64,000 bases of DNA from Brevundimonas bacteroides DSM 4726 (GCF_000701445.1 NZ_KL370782.1:1-64000), one strand, 5' to 3'. Positions 49,669 through 58,039 are shown, counted from the first letter of the stretch. Translations and numbers: made by a program. The notes: generated by a model from the sequence alone, not told the origin.

Positions 49669-51351
49669 TCATCGCCCGCCCCAATCAGTGGGGTCGTCCG
49701 AGAAGGTGTCCGCCGGGGCATGATCGCCCTCGATTCCGTCGCCGACGCCATCGGAAGCAGCATCGGTCCCCAGGCCCGACGATCGGGCGCGGTGCGCGGC
49801 CTCGGCCGCGTTCGCCTCGGCGGCGCGCTCCTCCAGGGTCTTGAGCCGGATCGGTCCGCGATACTTGAGCCCGGCGGCGTTCTTTCCCGCCACGCCGACC
49901 TGACGATCGCGCAGGGCGTCGCCGAAGGCCTTCGTACTCATGACGCGGTCGTTTCCGTTCTCCTCGCTCCAGTCCTGGAACGACTTGTACAGGACGCCTG
50001 ACAGCTCCCGATCGCTCGGCTGACACGCGTCGCCGGTCAGACAGCATTCGGCCAGCCAGTCGCCGAACGGGCTCGACGCCCGGCGGTAATCCTCAAGCAC
50101 CTGGTCGAGGCTGGCGGGCGGCTGCAGGCTCCCGGCGCGAAGCCAGTCGCCGACGCCCTCGATCAGCCAGTTCAGGATCCCGGCCTTCTCCTCGGCGAGC
50201 TTCTGCGGGAGCAGGCGATCGATCTGGTCCTTGGGAACCTGTCGCCGGAACAGCACCGGCCGGATCCGGCGCCAGATCCCATCGTCATCGCCCCGCGCGA
50301 CCATGAAGCTGTTCATTTCAAAAAACAGCTTGGCCTTCGGTCGGAAGTTTATCGGCTTGGAATGCAGATCCCGCGCCGAGATCGGCGAGCCCGACGTCCA
50401 GGCCTTGAGCAGGCCTTCGTTCATCTTCGACCCGCGCTTCGGTTCGGACAGAACCGCGAGCCGCGTATCGCCGGACAGGGCGATCAGATCCGGCGCTGCG
50501 TCCGAGCCCGAGCGGATCCCGCCCTCAAGGAACGTGTCGGGCGAGGCGGCCAGGCCATAGGTCCCAACCGCCTCGCGACAGGCGTCCAGGATCGTCGACT
50601 TGCCGTCGCGGCCCCGGCCCTGGAACATGAAAAACACCTGCTCATGCGCGCAGCCCGTCGAGCCGTATCCGAGGCATTGATGCGCGTATCGGCGCTCGGC
50701 CGCGTCCGGAAGCGAGTCGGCGACGACCCTTAGGAACTGCGGCGCGGTCGCCTTGGGATCGAATGCGGTCCCGCAGACGCGCGTGATCCGGTCGGCTGGA
50801 TCATGGGGGAGCAGCTCGACGTCGAACGCCCCCTCGGCGTCCGGCTCGGCCGGGGCGGTCCATTTCAGTTTGAGGGTCCCGTTCAGGACGTTCAGGGCGA
50901 ACGGATCGGCGTCGAACGCCCCGATCTCGACCGTCAGATACGACTGCGCCTGGCGCAGCATGGCCGACGTCTTTCCGGCCGATCCGGCGTCGTTCGCGAA
51001 CTTGTAGAAGTCCTTGGCCGGGACGTCGCTCGTAAGGTGCGAGAACAGGGACGGGAGCTGGTGCGCGACCTGGTGCGCGAGCTTGCGGGCCAGATCCTCG
51101 CCGAACTTCGTATCCCAATAGATCCCGTTGAAGCCGACCCAGCCGACGCCGAGCAGGTACAGCAGGGTCGAGTTCGTCGAGTCGACGACACCGCTGCGCG
51201 GGACCGCCCCGCCGGCGAGCAGGATCAGCCGCATGGCGTTTCCGATATCGTTCAAGGGGAAGGCGGCCAGGTCGCCCGGGCTCGGCCCGCCGCCGCCCTC
51301 GCGGACGCGGTCGCCAAACGCGGCCAGCTCGACAACATTGCTCGCGGCCAT
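49669..51351 (-). CDS. SF3 helicase / P4-type primase C-terminal (D5-like) replication protein
   Basis: 560 residues. SF3 ATPase motifs: Walker A GRGRDGKST (245-253), then the SGDTRLAVLSEPKRGSKMNEGLLKAWTSGSPISARDLHSKPINFRPKAKLFFEMNSFMV block, which matches the phage/plasmid primase P4 C-terminal family, and a C-terminal region ending in a charged tail. It would unwind the phage origin. It is 3' to the prim-pol gene (0-bp gap), so the pair probably forms one primase-helicase unit. Confidence 0.9.
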   Translation of the reverse strand: MAASNVVELAAFGDRVREGGGGPSPGDLAAFPLNDIGNAMRLILLAGGAVPRSGVVDSTNSTLLYLLGVGWVGFNGIYWDTKFGEDLARKLAHQVAHQLPSLFSHLTSDVPAKDFYKFANDAGSAGKTSAMLRQAQSYLTVEIGAFDADPFALNVLNGTLKLKWTAPAEPDAEGAFDVELLPHDPADRITRVCGTAFDPKATAPQFLRVVADSLPDAAERRYAHQCLGYGSTGCAHEQVFFMFQGRGRDGKSTILDACREAVGTYGLAASPDTFLEGGIRSGSDAAPDLIALSGDTRLAVLSEPKRGSKMNEGLLKAWTSGSPISARDLHSKPINFRPKAKLFFEMNSFMVARGDDDGIWRRIRPVLFRRQVPKDQIDRLLPQKLAEEKAGILNWLIEGVGDWLRAGSLQPPASLDQVLEDYRRASSPFGDWLAECCLTGDACQPSDRELSGVLYKSFQDWSEENGNDRVMSTKAFGDALRDRQVGVAGKNAAGLKYRGPIRLKTLEERAAEANAAEAAHRARSSGLGTDAASDGVGDGIEGDHAPADTFSDDPTDWGGR

Positions 51352-53169
51352 TTATGCGGCCCTCCCTTCACTGAAACCGGCCCCGGTCGAGGGCTTGAGG
51401 ATGCGAACCGGGTTCGCACCGGCGCGCCGCCAGGCCTGATCGGCCAGCCCGCCGTAAAATCGCGCCGCGGCGTCGCCCTGCAGGACGAACCGCTCGGATC
51501 CGCCGAACGTCTGGCGGCCCTTGAACTCGGGCGATCGCAGATCCCCACGCACCGCCAGGAACACCGGCCGGACGCCTTCCAGGGTCCAGGGCGGATTGGC
51601 CGGATCCGCATGCGGCGCTCGCGGATCGATGCGCCCCCAGCGATCGCCCAGCGCCTCGCCGGCGAAGGTGCGCAGCGAGGGGGCGACGATCGCCGCCAGA
51701 TCATGGCCGTTCGCCTGGGCGTTCTCGGCCAGCGTCCAGACGTCGACGAAGTCGATCCCGACCAGGAGCGACCCGTCCTCGGGAAGGTGTGTCAGCCAGC
51801 CGACGCGGCCGCGGGCTGGACCGACGAAGCGGGCGATGCGCGAGCCCTCCAGCGGGAGGATCGCCAGGGCGTCGGGAGCCTGGTTCCAGTTCAGGTCGTC
51901 CGGCGTCGAGATCAGCGGGATCAGAAGCGCCGGGCCCGTCAGATCCTCGCCGTACTCGCCGACCCCTACGGGCGCCGCCGCATGGGCGCGAAGCTGGGCC
52001 AGCGCTCCCGGGAGGCCGTCGGGATCCAGGCCGTGATGCGCGAACCATGAGCGGACGGCCCTGCAGTCGGCCGAGCGCGCGCCGTCCCAGAGCCGCCGGG
52101 CGGTCTGGATCTCGCCGTCCCAGAGCCGCCGGGCGGTCTGGATCTCGCCGGCGGCCTGCGCGGCCGTCTCGGCGGGCTTGGACGGCTCGCGCGGTCCCGC
52201 GCTTCGGAATGTCTCGGGCTCGGGCGCGGACTTGGGATGCGCAGCGCCCTTTTCCATGCCGCGCACGACGGCGCTTTCGACTTCCTTGCGCGTCCAGGCC
52301 CCCTTGGCGGCCGTCATCTGCAGCCCGGCGGCGATCAGTTCGTCGCGGGCCTGCGCATGCTCGATCTCGCCGCCGGCGACGTACGCCCCGATGAAGGCGG
52401 CGTATCCGAACAGGGTCGACTGTTGCTGGCCCGGCTGGGCCTGGGCGACGGTCCTGCAGGCGGTCCGCAGCGTCGCGGCCCCGAACCTGGACGTCCCGCC
52501 GATCGCCCGGAACTCGCGAGGCCTGACGGGCTCGGACGACGCCGCCGGCGCGGGCGGACAGACCAGCTGCAGAAGCCAGTCCGGGGCGTTCGCAAAGGCG
52601 CGATCGCGCGGCGATCGGCCCTCGGACCAGGCATAGACGCGGCCGGACGGATGGATCGACGGCGGGAGGACGATGTATCCGCCGGTCCCCCGGACGTCGA
52701 TTCCGCGCCCGATCTTCCCCGCCGAGTTCCGCACGTCGAAGCGCGGATCCCAGGCGAAGCAGAGATGACGGCCCTTGCCCGTGCCCTGCTCGACGGTTTC
52801 GGGCAGATCGCCATGCACGGCGATCAGGGCGGCGAGATCCTCCTCGGCCTCGGGCCCGTCGAGATCCAGAACCCAGAAGCCCGAGATCTCGCCCGTCGCG
52901 CAGGCCACGTTGCAGGACGGGTTCGCCCAGATCCGCGCAGGAAGGCGCTCGCCCTCGAACTTCGGATCCCGGATCGGAAGGTCCGCCCGTCCGGCCCAGC
53001 GGTCGGCCGCGACGTCGGCGTCGGCCGAGGCGGCCAGGAGGCCGGTCGAGAACGGAAGCGGCTTTTTCTCACGCTCGCGCAGCGGAAAGACTGCGATTCC
53101 GAGGCGCGCGTACGCCTGGGCGGCCGCTGCGAAACGCGGGCCGGTCAGGGGGCGGATCTCGGCGCTCAT
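51352..53169 (-). CDS. Bifunctional primase-polymerase (prim-pol) N-terminal domain protein
   Basis: 605 residues. The N-terminal AEP-type prim-pol has GFWVLDLDGPEAEEDLAAL (metal-binding DLDG), KGRHLCFAWDPRFDVRNSAGKIGRGIDVRGTGGYIVLPPSIHPSG and a PDWLLQL end. A variable linker follows, carrying an 11-residue tandem duplication (EIQTARRLWDG twice). The C-terminal region (about 370-600) shows no known domain. I chose ATG 53169, overlapping the upstream stop. It contains palindrome copy 7 at its 3' end. Confidence 0.9.
   Translation of the reverse strand: MSAEIRPLTGPRFAAAAQAYARLGIAVFPLREREKKPLPFSTGLLAASADADVAADRWAGRADLPIRDPKFEGERLPARIWANPSCNVACATGEISGFWVLDLDGPEAEEDLAALIAVHGDLPETVEQGTGKGRHLCFAWDPRFDVRNSAGKIGRGIDVRGTGGYIVLPPSIHPSGRVYAWSEGRSPRDRAFANAPDWLLQLVCPPAPAASSEPVRPREFRAIGGTSRFGAATLRTACRTVAQAQPGQQQSTLFGYAAFIGAYVAGGEIEHAQARDELIAAGLQMTAAKGAWTRKEVESAVVRGMEKGAAHPKSAPEPETFRSAGPREPSKPAETAAQAAGEIQTARRLWDGEIQTARRLWDGARSADCRAVRSWFAHHGLDPDGLPGALAQLRAHAAAPVGVGEYGEDLTGPALLIPLISTPDDLNWNQAPDALAILPLEGSRIARFVGPARGRVGWLTHLPEDGSLLVGIDFVDVWTLAENAQANGHDLAAIVAPSLRTFAGEALGDRWGRIDPRAPHADPANPPWTLEGVRPVFLAVRGDLRSPEFKGRQTFGGSERFVLQGDAAARFYGGLADQAWRRAGANPVRILKPSTGAGFSEGRAA
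51401..51418. repeat. Dispersed palindrome, copy 7
   Basis: ATGCGAACCGGGTTCGCA followed by C instead of T; central G. Inside the prim-pol gene close to its stop, encoding ANPVRI. Confidence 0.88.
52081..52146. repeat. 33-bp tandem duplication inside the prim-pol gene
   Basis: Two adjacent 33-bp units starting at 52081 and 52114 (gccgtcccagagccgccggg...) are identical, adding one 11-residue copy in frame. It falls in a linker, so it probably changes only spacing. It is a likely recent slippage event. Confidence 0.85.
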
Positions 53170-53885
53170 GCGGCGCGCTCCCGCTCGGCGACCGTCAGGC
53201 CGTCGAGGTTGCCCCATTGAGCAGCCATGGCGTCCGCGATCCCCTGGAACGTCTTAGATCGGAAGGCCCAGCGGTTCGGCCCGGGCGGCGCGCGATGGAT
53301 CGCGGACCATGCCTTGTGTTCGGCCGTCCCGGCCTTGGGCGGCGTCAGCCTGTTCGTCGGGACAAGCGGCGGGAGGCCGCGCAGGTAGAGTCCGGTCCCC
53401 TTGAAGGCCTTCTCGCCAAACCACCACGGCTGAACCGTCTGGCTGGCTGGTTCGAAGTTCGCGATCCGCGCCTTGGCGTGACGGTGCATGACCGGGTTCT
53501 CGACCGCGATGCGCGGGATCTTCGCGTTCCAGCATGCCGAGAACAGCGCGGCCCCTTCGTCGAGCAGCCGCCACATGATCGTCAGCTGCTCGGCCTCGCT
53601 CATGCCCGGCCAGCGTCGCTGTTCGTCCTCCGTCGCCATGTTCGGCGCATTCTTCGGAGGCCGGTTCAGCCAGCGGACGCCCGAGTTACAGAGCCGGGTG
53701 CAAGGCGGGTGCATCACCGCGAGCAGGTCCCAGCCGTCGCCCAGGACGTCGCGGATATCGCCGATGATATGGCGGTTCGACCGATCCTCGGCGGGAAGCA
53801 GATCGCAGGACCAGACGTCGTGTCCGAGCGCGGCGAACGCGTTGCGGACCACGCCCGAGGTTTCGCATCCGATCAGGATTTTCAT
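53166..53885 (-). CDS. DNA cytosine methyltransferase-like protein
   Basis: 239 residues. The N-terminus MKILIGCETSGVVRNAFAALGHDVWSCDLLP is a SAM-binding first strand with the partner loop, and HPPCTRLCNSGVRW resembles the catalytic PC motif of C5 cytosine methylases. Later WWFGEKAFKGTGLYLRGLPPL is typical of phage members of this family. Some homologues are of unproven activity. It may protect phage DNA. Overlaps by 4 bp with the neighbouring genes on both sides. Confidence 0.75.
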   Translation of the reverse strand: MKILIGCETSGVVRNAFAALGHDVWSCDLLPAEDRSNRHIIGDIRDVLGDGWDLLAVMHPPCTRLCNSGVRWLNRPPKNAPNMATEDEQRRWPGMSEAEQLTIMWRLLDEGAALFSACWNAKIPRIAVENPVMHRHAKARIANFEPASQTVQPWWFGEKAFKGTGLYLRGLPPLVPTNRLTPPKAGTAEHKAWSAIHRAPPGPNRWAFRSKTFQGIADAMAAQWGNLDGLTVAERERAA

Positions 53886-54547
53886 GCAGCGGCCCTCACG
53901 GCTGCGAACTGCAGATCGCTCGGCCGCGTCAGCCGGGCCTTCGCGCCCGGGGCGATATCGATGACGTAGGGATGCGGAGGCCGGACCCGGGGGCCGACGC
54001 CGGGTTTCAGCCAGAGGAACCAGGCATAGGCGGCCGCCGACGCCTGATCGGGATCCCAGCACCCCATGACCAGGGGGAGGCGCTCAGAGAACGGCGCGAC
54101 CGCGTGATACCGACATTCGCCGTAAAGCAGCGCGTGGCGTTCCTGGCCCTCCAGGAAGGCCAGCCGGACCAGCATCGCGACGCCTCGACGCGCCCGTCGA
54201 TACGCCAGCCGGACGAAGTCCTCGCAATGGTCGAACGGCGGATTGGTGACGATCCAGTCGGCGACGAACGGGGCCTGATCGTCGGGATCCCGGACGAAGT
54301 CGAAGATCCGATGACGGCCGTACTGGACGAAGTCGGACAGATAGACGGCGTCGAAATAGTCCTGCAGGCCGTGCGCCATCATGCCGGGCCCGCAGGCGCA
54401 TTCCCAGGCCGTGCGCGCGCGCGGATCCAGCTTGCGGATCAGCTCACCGCCGACCCGGCCTCCCCAAGGGGCCGTGGGGAACAGATTCACGGCGTCGCGA
54501 GCCGGGTTGACGTGCGCCATGGTGGCGCTCAGGCCGCGCGGTTTCAT
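53882..54547 (-). CDS. Adenine-specific methyltransferase-like protein (NPPF motif)
   Basis: 221 residues from ATG 54547. SAM site region RTAWECACGPGMMAHGLQDYFDAVYLSDF, and the catalytic motif NPPF in ADWIVTNPPFDHCEDFVRLAYRRA. It belongs to the phage N6-adenine or related class I methylase group. It is located between two other methylase-like genes. An ATG at 54520 (MAHVNPARD) is an alternative start. Confidence 0.7.
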   Translation of the reverse strand: MKPRGLSATMAHVNPARDAVNLFPTAPWGGRVGGELIRKLDPRARTAWECACGPGMMAHGLQDYFDAVYLSDFVQYGRHRIFDFVRDPDDQAPFVADWIVTNPPFDHCEDFVRLAYRRARRGVAMLVRLAFLEGQERHALLYGECRYHAVAPFSERLPLVMGCWDPDQASAAAYAWFLWLKPGVGPRVRPPHPYVIDIAPGAKARLTRPSDLQFAAVRAAA

Positions 54548-54792
54548 ACGAAGGGCTTTCCGCCCGACGGAGACTTCCCGGCCTTGGCCGCCTTGTTCCG
54601 CTCGCGGATGATCCAGTCGCGAGCGGTCGCCTCGGCCCGCAGCCGATACGCGTCCGGCTCGACGCCGGGCCGGTGCGAATGTCCGAGCGACAGCCGGATC
54701 TTGACCGGAAGGGCCGCCCAATGCGTCGCGCAGGCCCAGCCGAACCGCGAGGCGACGTTGCCGCAGCCCGGCCATTTGCAGTCGCTGCTCAT
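54544..54792 (-). CDS. Small zinc-binding-like phage protein
   Basis: 82 residues. A cluster CKWPGCGNVASRFGWACATHW provides Cys/His ligands in a treble-clef or small zinc-knuckle pattern. The C-terminal part is basic and helical (IRERNKAAKAGKSPSGGKPFV). It lies in the methyltransferase cluster with 4-bp overlaps on both sides, so it is translationally coupled to them. Confidence 0.6.
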   Translation of the reverse strand: MSSDCKWPGCGNVASRFGWACATHWAALPVKIRLSLGHSHRPGVEPDAYRLRAEATARDWIIRERNKAAKAGKSPSGGKPFV

Positions 54793-55364
54793 GCGGAAAC
54801 CCCGAGGGTCGGCGTTAGCGGTCTGACTTTCCGGAAGGGTGACGCGGCCTGACGCTGCATCACCACACCGCAAACGTCCTCGACGATCCTTGAGAGATCG
54901 ACATTCCAGCTGAGCAGCGCGCTCCCGTGGGAGGCGGCTTCCTGGCGACCGTTGTCGCGCATCACGCCGAAGCGCAGCCGTGCGTCGATAAACAGGACGC
55001 TGTCGCAGCTGCGCAGCGCGAGCTGAAAGACCTTCGATTCGGTATGGGCCGGGATAAGCAGAACGACCCGCGTCCGCGTCCCGGCCTCGACGCACCGCTC
55101 GACCCAACGCTTGCGGGCCTCGCCATAAGGGGGGTTCACAAAGATCGACGGCGCATCCCAAGGAAGCGACGCGCCATCTTGCGGGAGGCAGTAGAACCGA
55201 TCCGCTCCGGTCGGATTATCCGGGTCTGTGCAGGGATCTAGGCCGATCCCGCCCAGCAAGCGGCGGACCGGCTCCAGCACATAGGCCGGCGTGGCGAGCG
55301 CTTGGCGAGGGTGATCGTCGGATCTCCGTCGTTTCGCGTTGTCGAACCGATGCGACGCGCTCAT
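54789..55364 (-). CDS. DNA N6-adenine methyltransferase (phage Dam family)
   Basis: 191 residues. Phage Dam family (DNA N-6-adenine-methyltransferase) signature: DDHPRQALATPAYVLEPVRRLLGGIGLDPCTDPDNPTGADRFYCLPQDGASLPWDAPSIFVNPPYGEARKRWVERC with catalytic NPPY, then VVLLIPAHTESKVFQ. Its target site is unknown. It would methylate phage or host adenines, guarding against restriction or changing regulation. Confidence 0.88.
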   Translation of the reverse strand: MSASHRFDNAKRRRSDDHPRQALATPAYVLEPVRRLLGGIGLDPCTDPDNPTGADRFYCLPQDGASLPWDAPSIFVNPPYGEARKRWVERCVEAGTRTRVVLLIPAHTESKVFQLALRSCDSVLFIDARLRFGVMRDNGRQEAASHGSALLSWNVDLSRIVEDVCGVVMQRQAASPFRKVRPLTPTLGVSA

Positions 55365-55948
55365 GCGGCCCGCTCCCCGGCGCGCGTTGCGATCCCGGGC
55401 CGCATGCGGGTATCCGCGCCGAGCAGGGCCGCATGCCAGTTCGCCAGCCCCGCCGCCGTTGAAATGCAGTGATGCAGCGCCTTGGCCCGGTCGCCGGCCA
55501 GAGCGGCGGCCAGCGCCTTCCCGGCCAGATAGCCGATCAGGCAGAACCAGTCGGACGGCTGCTTTCCGGCGTCTTGTTCGGACGGCCAGCGCTCGCGTTG
55601 ATGCGCCGCCTCGCGGACGACACCGGACGCGAAGTCGACCAGCTCGGGCGCATTGAGGAGATCGACCAGGCGGGCGACTTCCGCCTCCAGTTCGGCGACG
55701 CCCTGGTCGAGGCCGAGGACGCAGGCGCCCGACTGGATCCCGAAACGCTCCTCCGTCAGGACGCAGGAGATCCGGCGGCGGCATTCGCGGCCGCTGTAGC
55801 TGTTCGCGACCGGATCGAACTCCCGCAGGTGCAGCACGTCGTCGACGGCGAAGTGACGATCGTTGAACCGGACTTCGAACGGTTTGCGGCCGCTTTCGAC
55901 GTCGTCGAAGTACGCGGGCCAGATCTTGATCTCATGAACGACGCTCAC
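55361..55948 (-). CDS. DUF3850/ASCH-like domain fused to a phage helical domain
   Basis: 195 residues starting at GTG 55948, overlapping the neighbour as GTGA. The N-terminal HEIKIWPAYFDDVESGRKPFEVRFNDRHFAVDDVLHLREFDPV (about 5-75) matches the DUF3850 ASCH-type RNA-binding fold. The C-terminal half (FASGVVREAAHQRERWPSEQDAGKQPSDWFCLIGYLAGKALAAALAGDRAKALHHCISTAAGLANWHAAL) is a conserved domain seen alone in many phages, with no assigned role. The fusion is unusual to me. Confidence 0.75.
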   Translation of the reverse strand: MSVVHEIKIWPAYFDDVESGRKPFEVRFNDRHFAVDDVLHLREFDPVANSYSGRECRRRISCVLTEERFGIQSGACVLGLDQGVAELEAEVARLVDLLNAPELVDFASGVVREAAHQRERWPSEQDAGKQPSDWFCLIGYLAGKALAAALAGDRAKALHHCISTAAGLANWHAALLGADTRMRPGIATRAGERAA

Positions 55949-56847
55949 GCCTCGCCCCCGCAGATCCGGCGGGCGACGCGGCCCAGCCTCCAGGCGAGGG
56001 GGCGGCGGCCGAGGCCGAGGACCCGGAAGCCCTCGATCACGGCCTCGGCCTGGTTCACCGCGTCCTGCAGGGCGTTGTGATGGATCCCCTTGGCGCGGTT
56101 CGGCGCGATGCGCGCGGCCGCATAGATCGTCCGGGTGCAACGCGTGTTCCAGAACGACCAGGGCGCTCGGCGTCCCGCCATGCGATAGGCCGCGCCGAGC
56201 AGGGTTTCGTCGAAGTTCGGACCATGGGCCCAGAACTCGGCCCCGCCGACCATGCGCCAGAAGGCGTCGAAACGATCGAGTGCGACCGTCAGATCGACAC
56301 GGTCCGGATCCGTCAGCACGGCCTGGGCCTCGGCGCTCTGGCGCGACCACCAGCTGCGCGTGGCGGGATCCTCCCGCAGGCCCAGCCGCAGGCATGAAGC
56401 GAGATCGATCGGTACGTACAGCTGCGCGCCAAGCGTCCCCTCGACGGGGTCGAACACGGTCGCGCCCAGCGACACGATCGCCGAGCCGGGCGTCGTTCCC
56501 ATGGTTTCCAGATCGACCATGACATGCGAGCGCCGGGCCAGACGGGGACGCCGAGCCTCGATCTGGCGAAGTTCGGATCCGATCTGGGCCAGCCGGGTCT
56601 GCGCATGGGCGACGACGGCTTCGCGGCGGGCGAGCGCATACAGTCCGTCGGCCCTCGGCCGAAGCACGATGCGGCCTCGCGACAGACCCTCGCGCAGGCT
56701 GGCGTCCAGCGTCGGGAGCAGCGAAACGAACTCGCCGTCGCGCAGGCCGTACAGCCGGGCGAGGCGACGAACGCCGACATAGCAGTCCTGGCCATCGGTA
56801 CGGCTGCGGATCCAGCCGGGCTCAAGAGCGAAGCGGGCCTCAAGCAT
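55945..56847 (-). CDS. DEDDh 3'-5' exonuclease with unrecognised N-terminal domain
   Basis: 300 residues from ATG 56847. The N-terminal 100 residues are not recognised. The C-terminal 180 residues are a DnaQ-like fold: VMVDLETMGTTPGSAIVSLGATVFDP (first acidic pair D-x-E), NFDETLLGAAYRM (second Asp), and HHNALQDAVNQAE (His and Asp). This matches the 3'-5' exonuclease family of Rv2179c type found in phages. It may act in recombination or nucleotide salvage. Confidence 0.82.
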   Translation of the reverse strand: MLEARFALEPGWIRSRTDGQDCYVGVRRLARLYGLRDGEFVSLLPTLDASLREGLSRGRIVLRPRADGLYALARREAVVAHAQTRLAQIGSELRQIEARRPRLARRSHVMVDLETMGTTPGSAIVSLGATVFDPVEGTLGAQLYVPIDLASCLRLGLREDPATRSWWSRQSAEAQAVLTDPDRVDLTVALDRFDAFWRMVGGAEFWAHGPNFDETLLGAAYRMAGRRAPWSFWNTRCTRTIYAAARIAPNRAKGIHHNALQDAVNQAEAVIEGFRVLGLGRRPLAWRLGRVARRICGGEA

Positions 56848-57292
56848 GGGCCGCGCTCCCGGCGGCGCGCCATTGATACTCGGCGAACCGGGGCGCGTCG
56901 GCGGGCATGGCCTCGACCGCGATCCGGGTCTGCGGGTCGAGACGGCGCTCGCCGATCCAGACCAGGACGCGGCGGTCGTCGGACAGCTGAACGTGCGAGG
57001 CATGGCCCCCGCCCCAGGCCTGAAAACTGCGCAGGACCATGGCCTCGCCCGGCCGGATCGGCCGGTCGGCGACTGGCGCGGGATCCTTGGGCGCGGTGAA
57101 GCGCTCCTCGCCGTCGGCCAGCGCTTGAGCGAGGCCCCGGACGCCTTGCGCCGCCCGGGCCGCCGCGTCGTTCAGTTCGGCCAGGCGCTTCTGGACCCGG
57201 GCCAGTCGCCATCCCATCGTCTGGGCGATCGACGGCTCGGACATTCGGGCCGCCTGCATGGCGAGCAGGGATTGATCGTCGATTTTACTCAC
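56840..57292 (-). CDS. Early phage protein of unknown function with HTH-like N-terminus
   Basis: 150 residues from GTG 57292. N-terminal DDQSLLAMQAARMSEPSIAQTMGWRLARVQKRLAELNDAAARAA looks like a helix-turn-helix followed by a helix. The C-terminal half is mixed (MVLRSFQAWGGGHASHVQLSDDRRVLVWIGERRLDPQTRIAVEAMP). No family recognised; it may be an early regulator. Confidence 0.55.
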   Translation of the reverse strand: MSKIDDQSLLAMQAARMSEPSIAQTMGWRLARVQKRLAELNDAAARAAQGVRGLAQALADGEERFTAPKDPAPVADRPIRPGEAMVLRSFQAWGGGHASHVQLSDDRRVLVWIGERRLDPQTRIAVEAMPADAPRFAEYQWRAAGSAAHA

Positions 57293-57369
57293 TGAGACGC
57301 CCCTTGCGTTCGATGATTTTGCGGGAGCGGGTCCCCGACGGACCCGCGAGGGTTCGGCCGTCCGACGGT

Positions 57370-57711
57370 TCAGCCGTCGATATCGGCCCTGACGCGCCGC
57401 TCGGGCGGATCGGGATCGGCAGTACGGGCGGCGCTCGACGTCAGCGCCTCGACCTGGCCGATCATGCCGAGCAGCTCGGGCAGGAGATCCCGGCGCTTGC
57501 GGACTGTCCCGTCGACGAAGGCGCGCGACAGACGGACCAGACGAACGCAGGGGTTCGACGGCGAAAGGACGCCGATCACGACGGAGAGGCGGGCCGCTTT
57601 CTCAGCCTTGGCCAGCGCAGCCGCAGCCTGGTCGGGAGCCTCAGCCGCCTTGCGGGCCTCCCGGGCCAGGCGACGCCACGGCGCAGGATCGACCACGGCC
57701 GGGACGGTCAC
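57370..57711 (-). CDS. Early phage protein of unknown function
   Basis: 113 residues from GTG 57711, overlapping the Cro-like gene as GTGA. It is highly helical and alanine/arginine-rich (ARKAAEAPDQAAAALAKAEKAARLSVVIGVL...RKRRDLLPELLGMIGQVEALTSS). No domain recognised. A 77-bp gap follows before the next gene (57292). Confidence 0.5.
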   Translation of the reverse strand: MTVPAVVDPAPWRRLAREARKAAEAPDQAAAALAKAEKAARLSVVIGVLSPSNPCVRLVRLSRAFVDGTVRKRRDLLPELLGMIGQVEALTSSAARTADPDPPERRVRADIDG

Positions 57712-57938
57712 TGGACGGCCTCAAGGACTGGAGCGAAGTCCGACCATGCAATCGGATTTTCAGTTTCCGCCGTCGCCTCGATCAGAAGGCGCTTGCGATT
57801 ATCATTGATTCCCCGGCCGTCCTTGAGCGCGGCTCGCCAGCGATACACCGTCTCCAGCGCCAGACCCGGTTGTTTTTCCGCGCATTTTTCGTGAACGACC
57901 TTCACCGTCAGGGCGTCGATCTTTTCGATAGCAATCAT
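57708..57938 (-). CDS. Cro-like HTH regulator (early lytic side of the switch)
   Basis: 76 residues. ALTVKVVHEKCAEKQPGLALETVYRWRAALKDGRGINDNRKRLLIEATAETENPIAWSDFAP has a helix-turn-helix with ETVYRWRAAL as recognition helix, in the style of the small YdaS/Cro-like proteins. It is divergent from the CI-like repressor and its start overlaps the operator region, so it is the likely first lytic gene. Confidence 0.7.
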   Translation of the reverse strand: MIAIEKIDALTVKVVHEKCAEKQPGLALETVYRWRAALKDGRGINDNRKRLLIEATAETENPIAWSDFAPVLEAVQ

Positions 57939-57954
57939 TTCACCGGTCGCTTAG

Positions 57955-57971
57955 TTTGCAGATTATGCAAA
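57955..57971. promoter_or_regulatory. Immunity operator O1 (TTTGC-N7-GCAAA)
   Basis: A 17-bp perfect inverted repeat, TTTGC-AGATTAT-GCAAA. It lies 17 bp upstream of the cro-like start (57938) and so is the cro-proximal site. Arms extend to TTTGCA/TGCAAA. Confidence 0.8.
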
Positions 57972-57986
57972 ACACGGCTGAACTGA

Positions 57987-58003
57987 TTTGCAGAGAGCGT
58001 CAA
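57987..58003. promoter_or_regulatory. Immunity operator O2 (degenerate)
   Basis: TTTGC-AGAGAGC-GTCAA. The left half-site is intact and the right half matches in 3 of 5 positions. Start spacing from O1 is 32 bp. Confidence 0.55.
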
Positions 58004-58012
58004 TCGCCACGT

Positions 58013-58029
58013 TTTGCGACTTCTGCAAA
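58013..58029. promoter_or_regulatory. Immunity operator O3 (TTTGC-N7-GCAAA)
   Basis: TTTGC-GACTTCT-GCAAA, perfect arms with an extra T/A on each side (TTTTGC/GCAAAA). It ends 10 bp before the repressor start chosen at 58040, so occupancy would block the repressor's own translation start region. Start spacing from O2 is 26 bp. Confidence 0.8.
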
Positions 58030-58039
58030 ATTCCGGCGC

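Noticed and set aside
49493-49684. 63-codon minus-strand frame between the helicase gene and the 390-residue gene
   Set aside because: Composition is arginine/proline-rich and follows the CGTCCG repeats; it overlaps the helicase stop and has no family. It was treated as part of the iteron region.
47371-57938. CRISPR array or diversity-generating retroelement
   Set aside because: No regularly spaced direct repeats of 25-40 bp and no reverse transcriptase signature were seen; the only dense repeats are the CGTCCG cluster and the 33-bp duplication.
57956-58039. Longer repressor start at 57956
   Set aside because: It would place O1-O3 within the coding sequence and adds residues without similarity to the family; ATG 58040 directly precedes the HTH domain.
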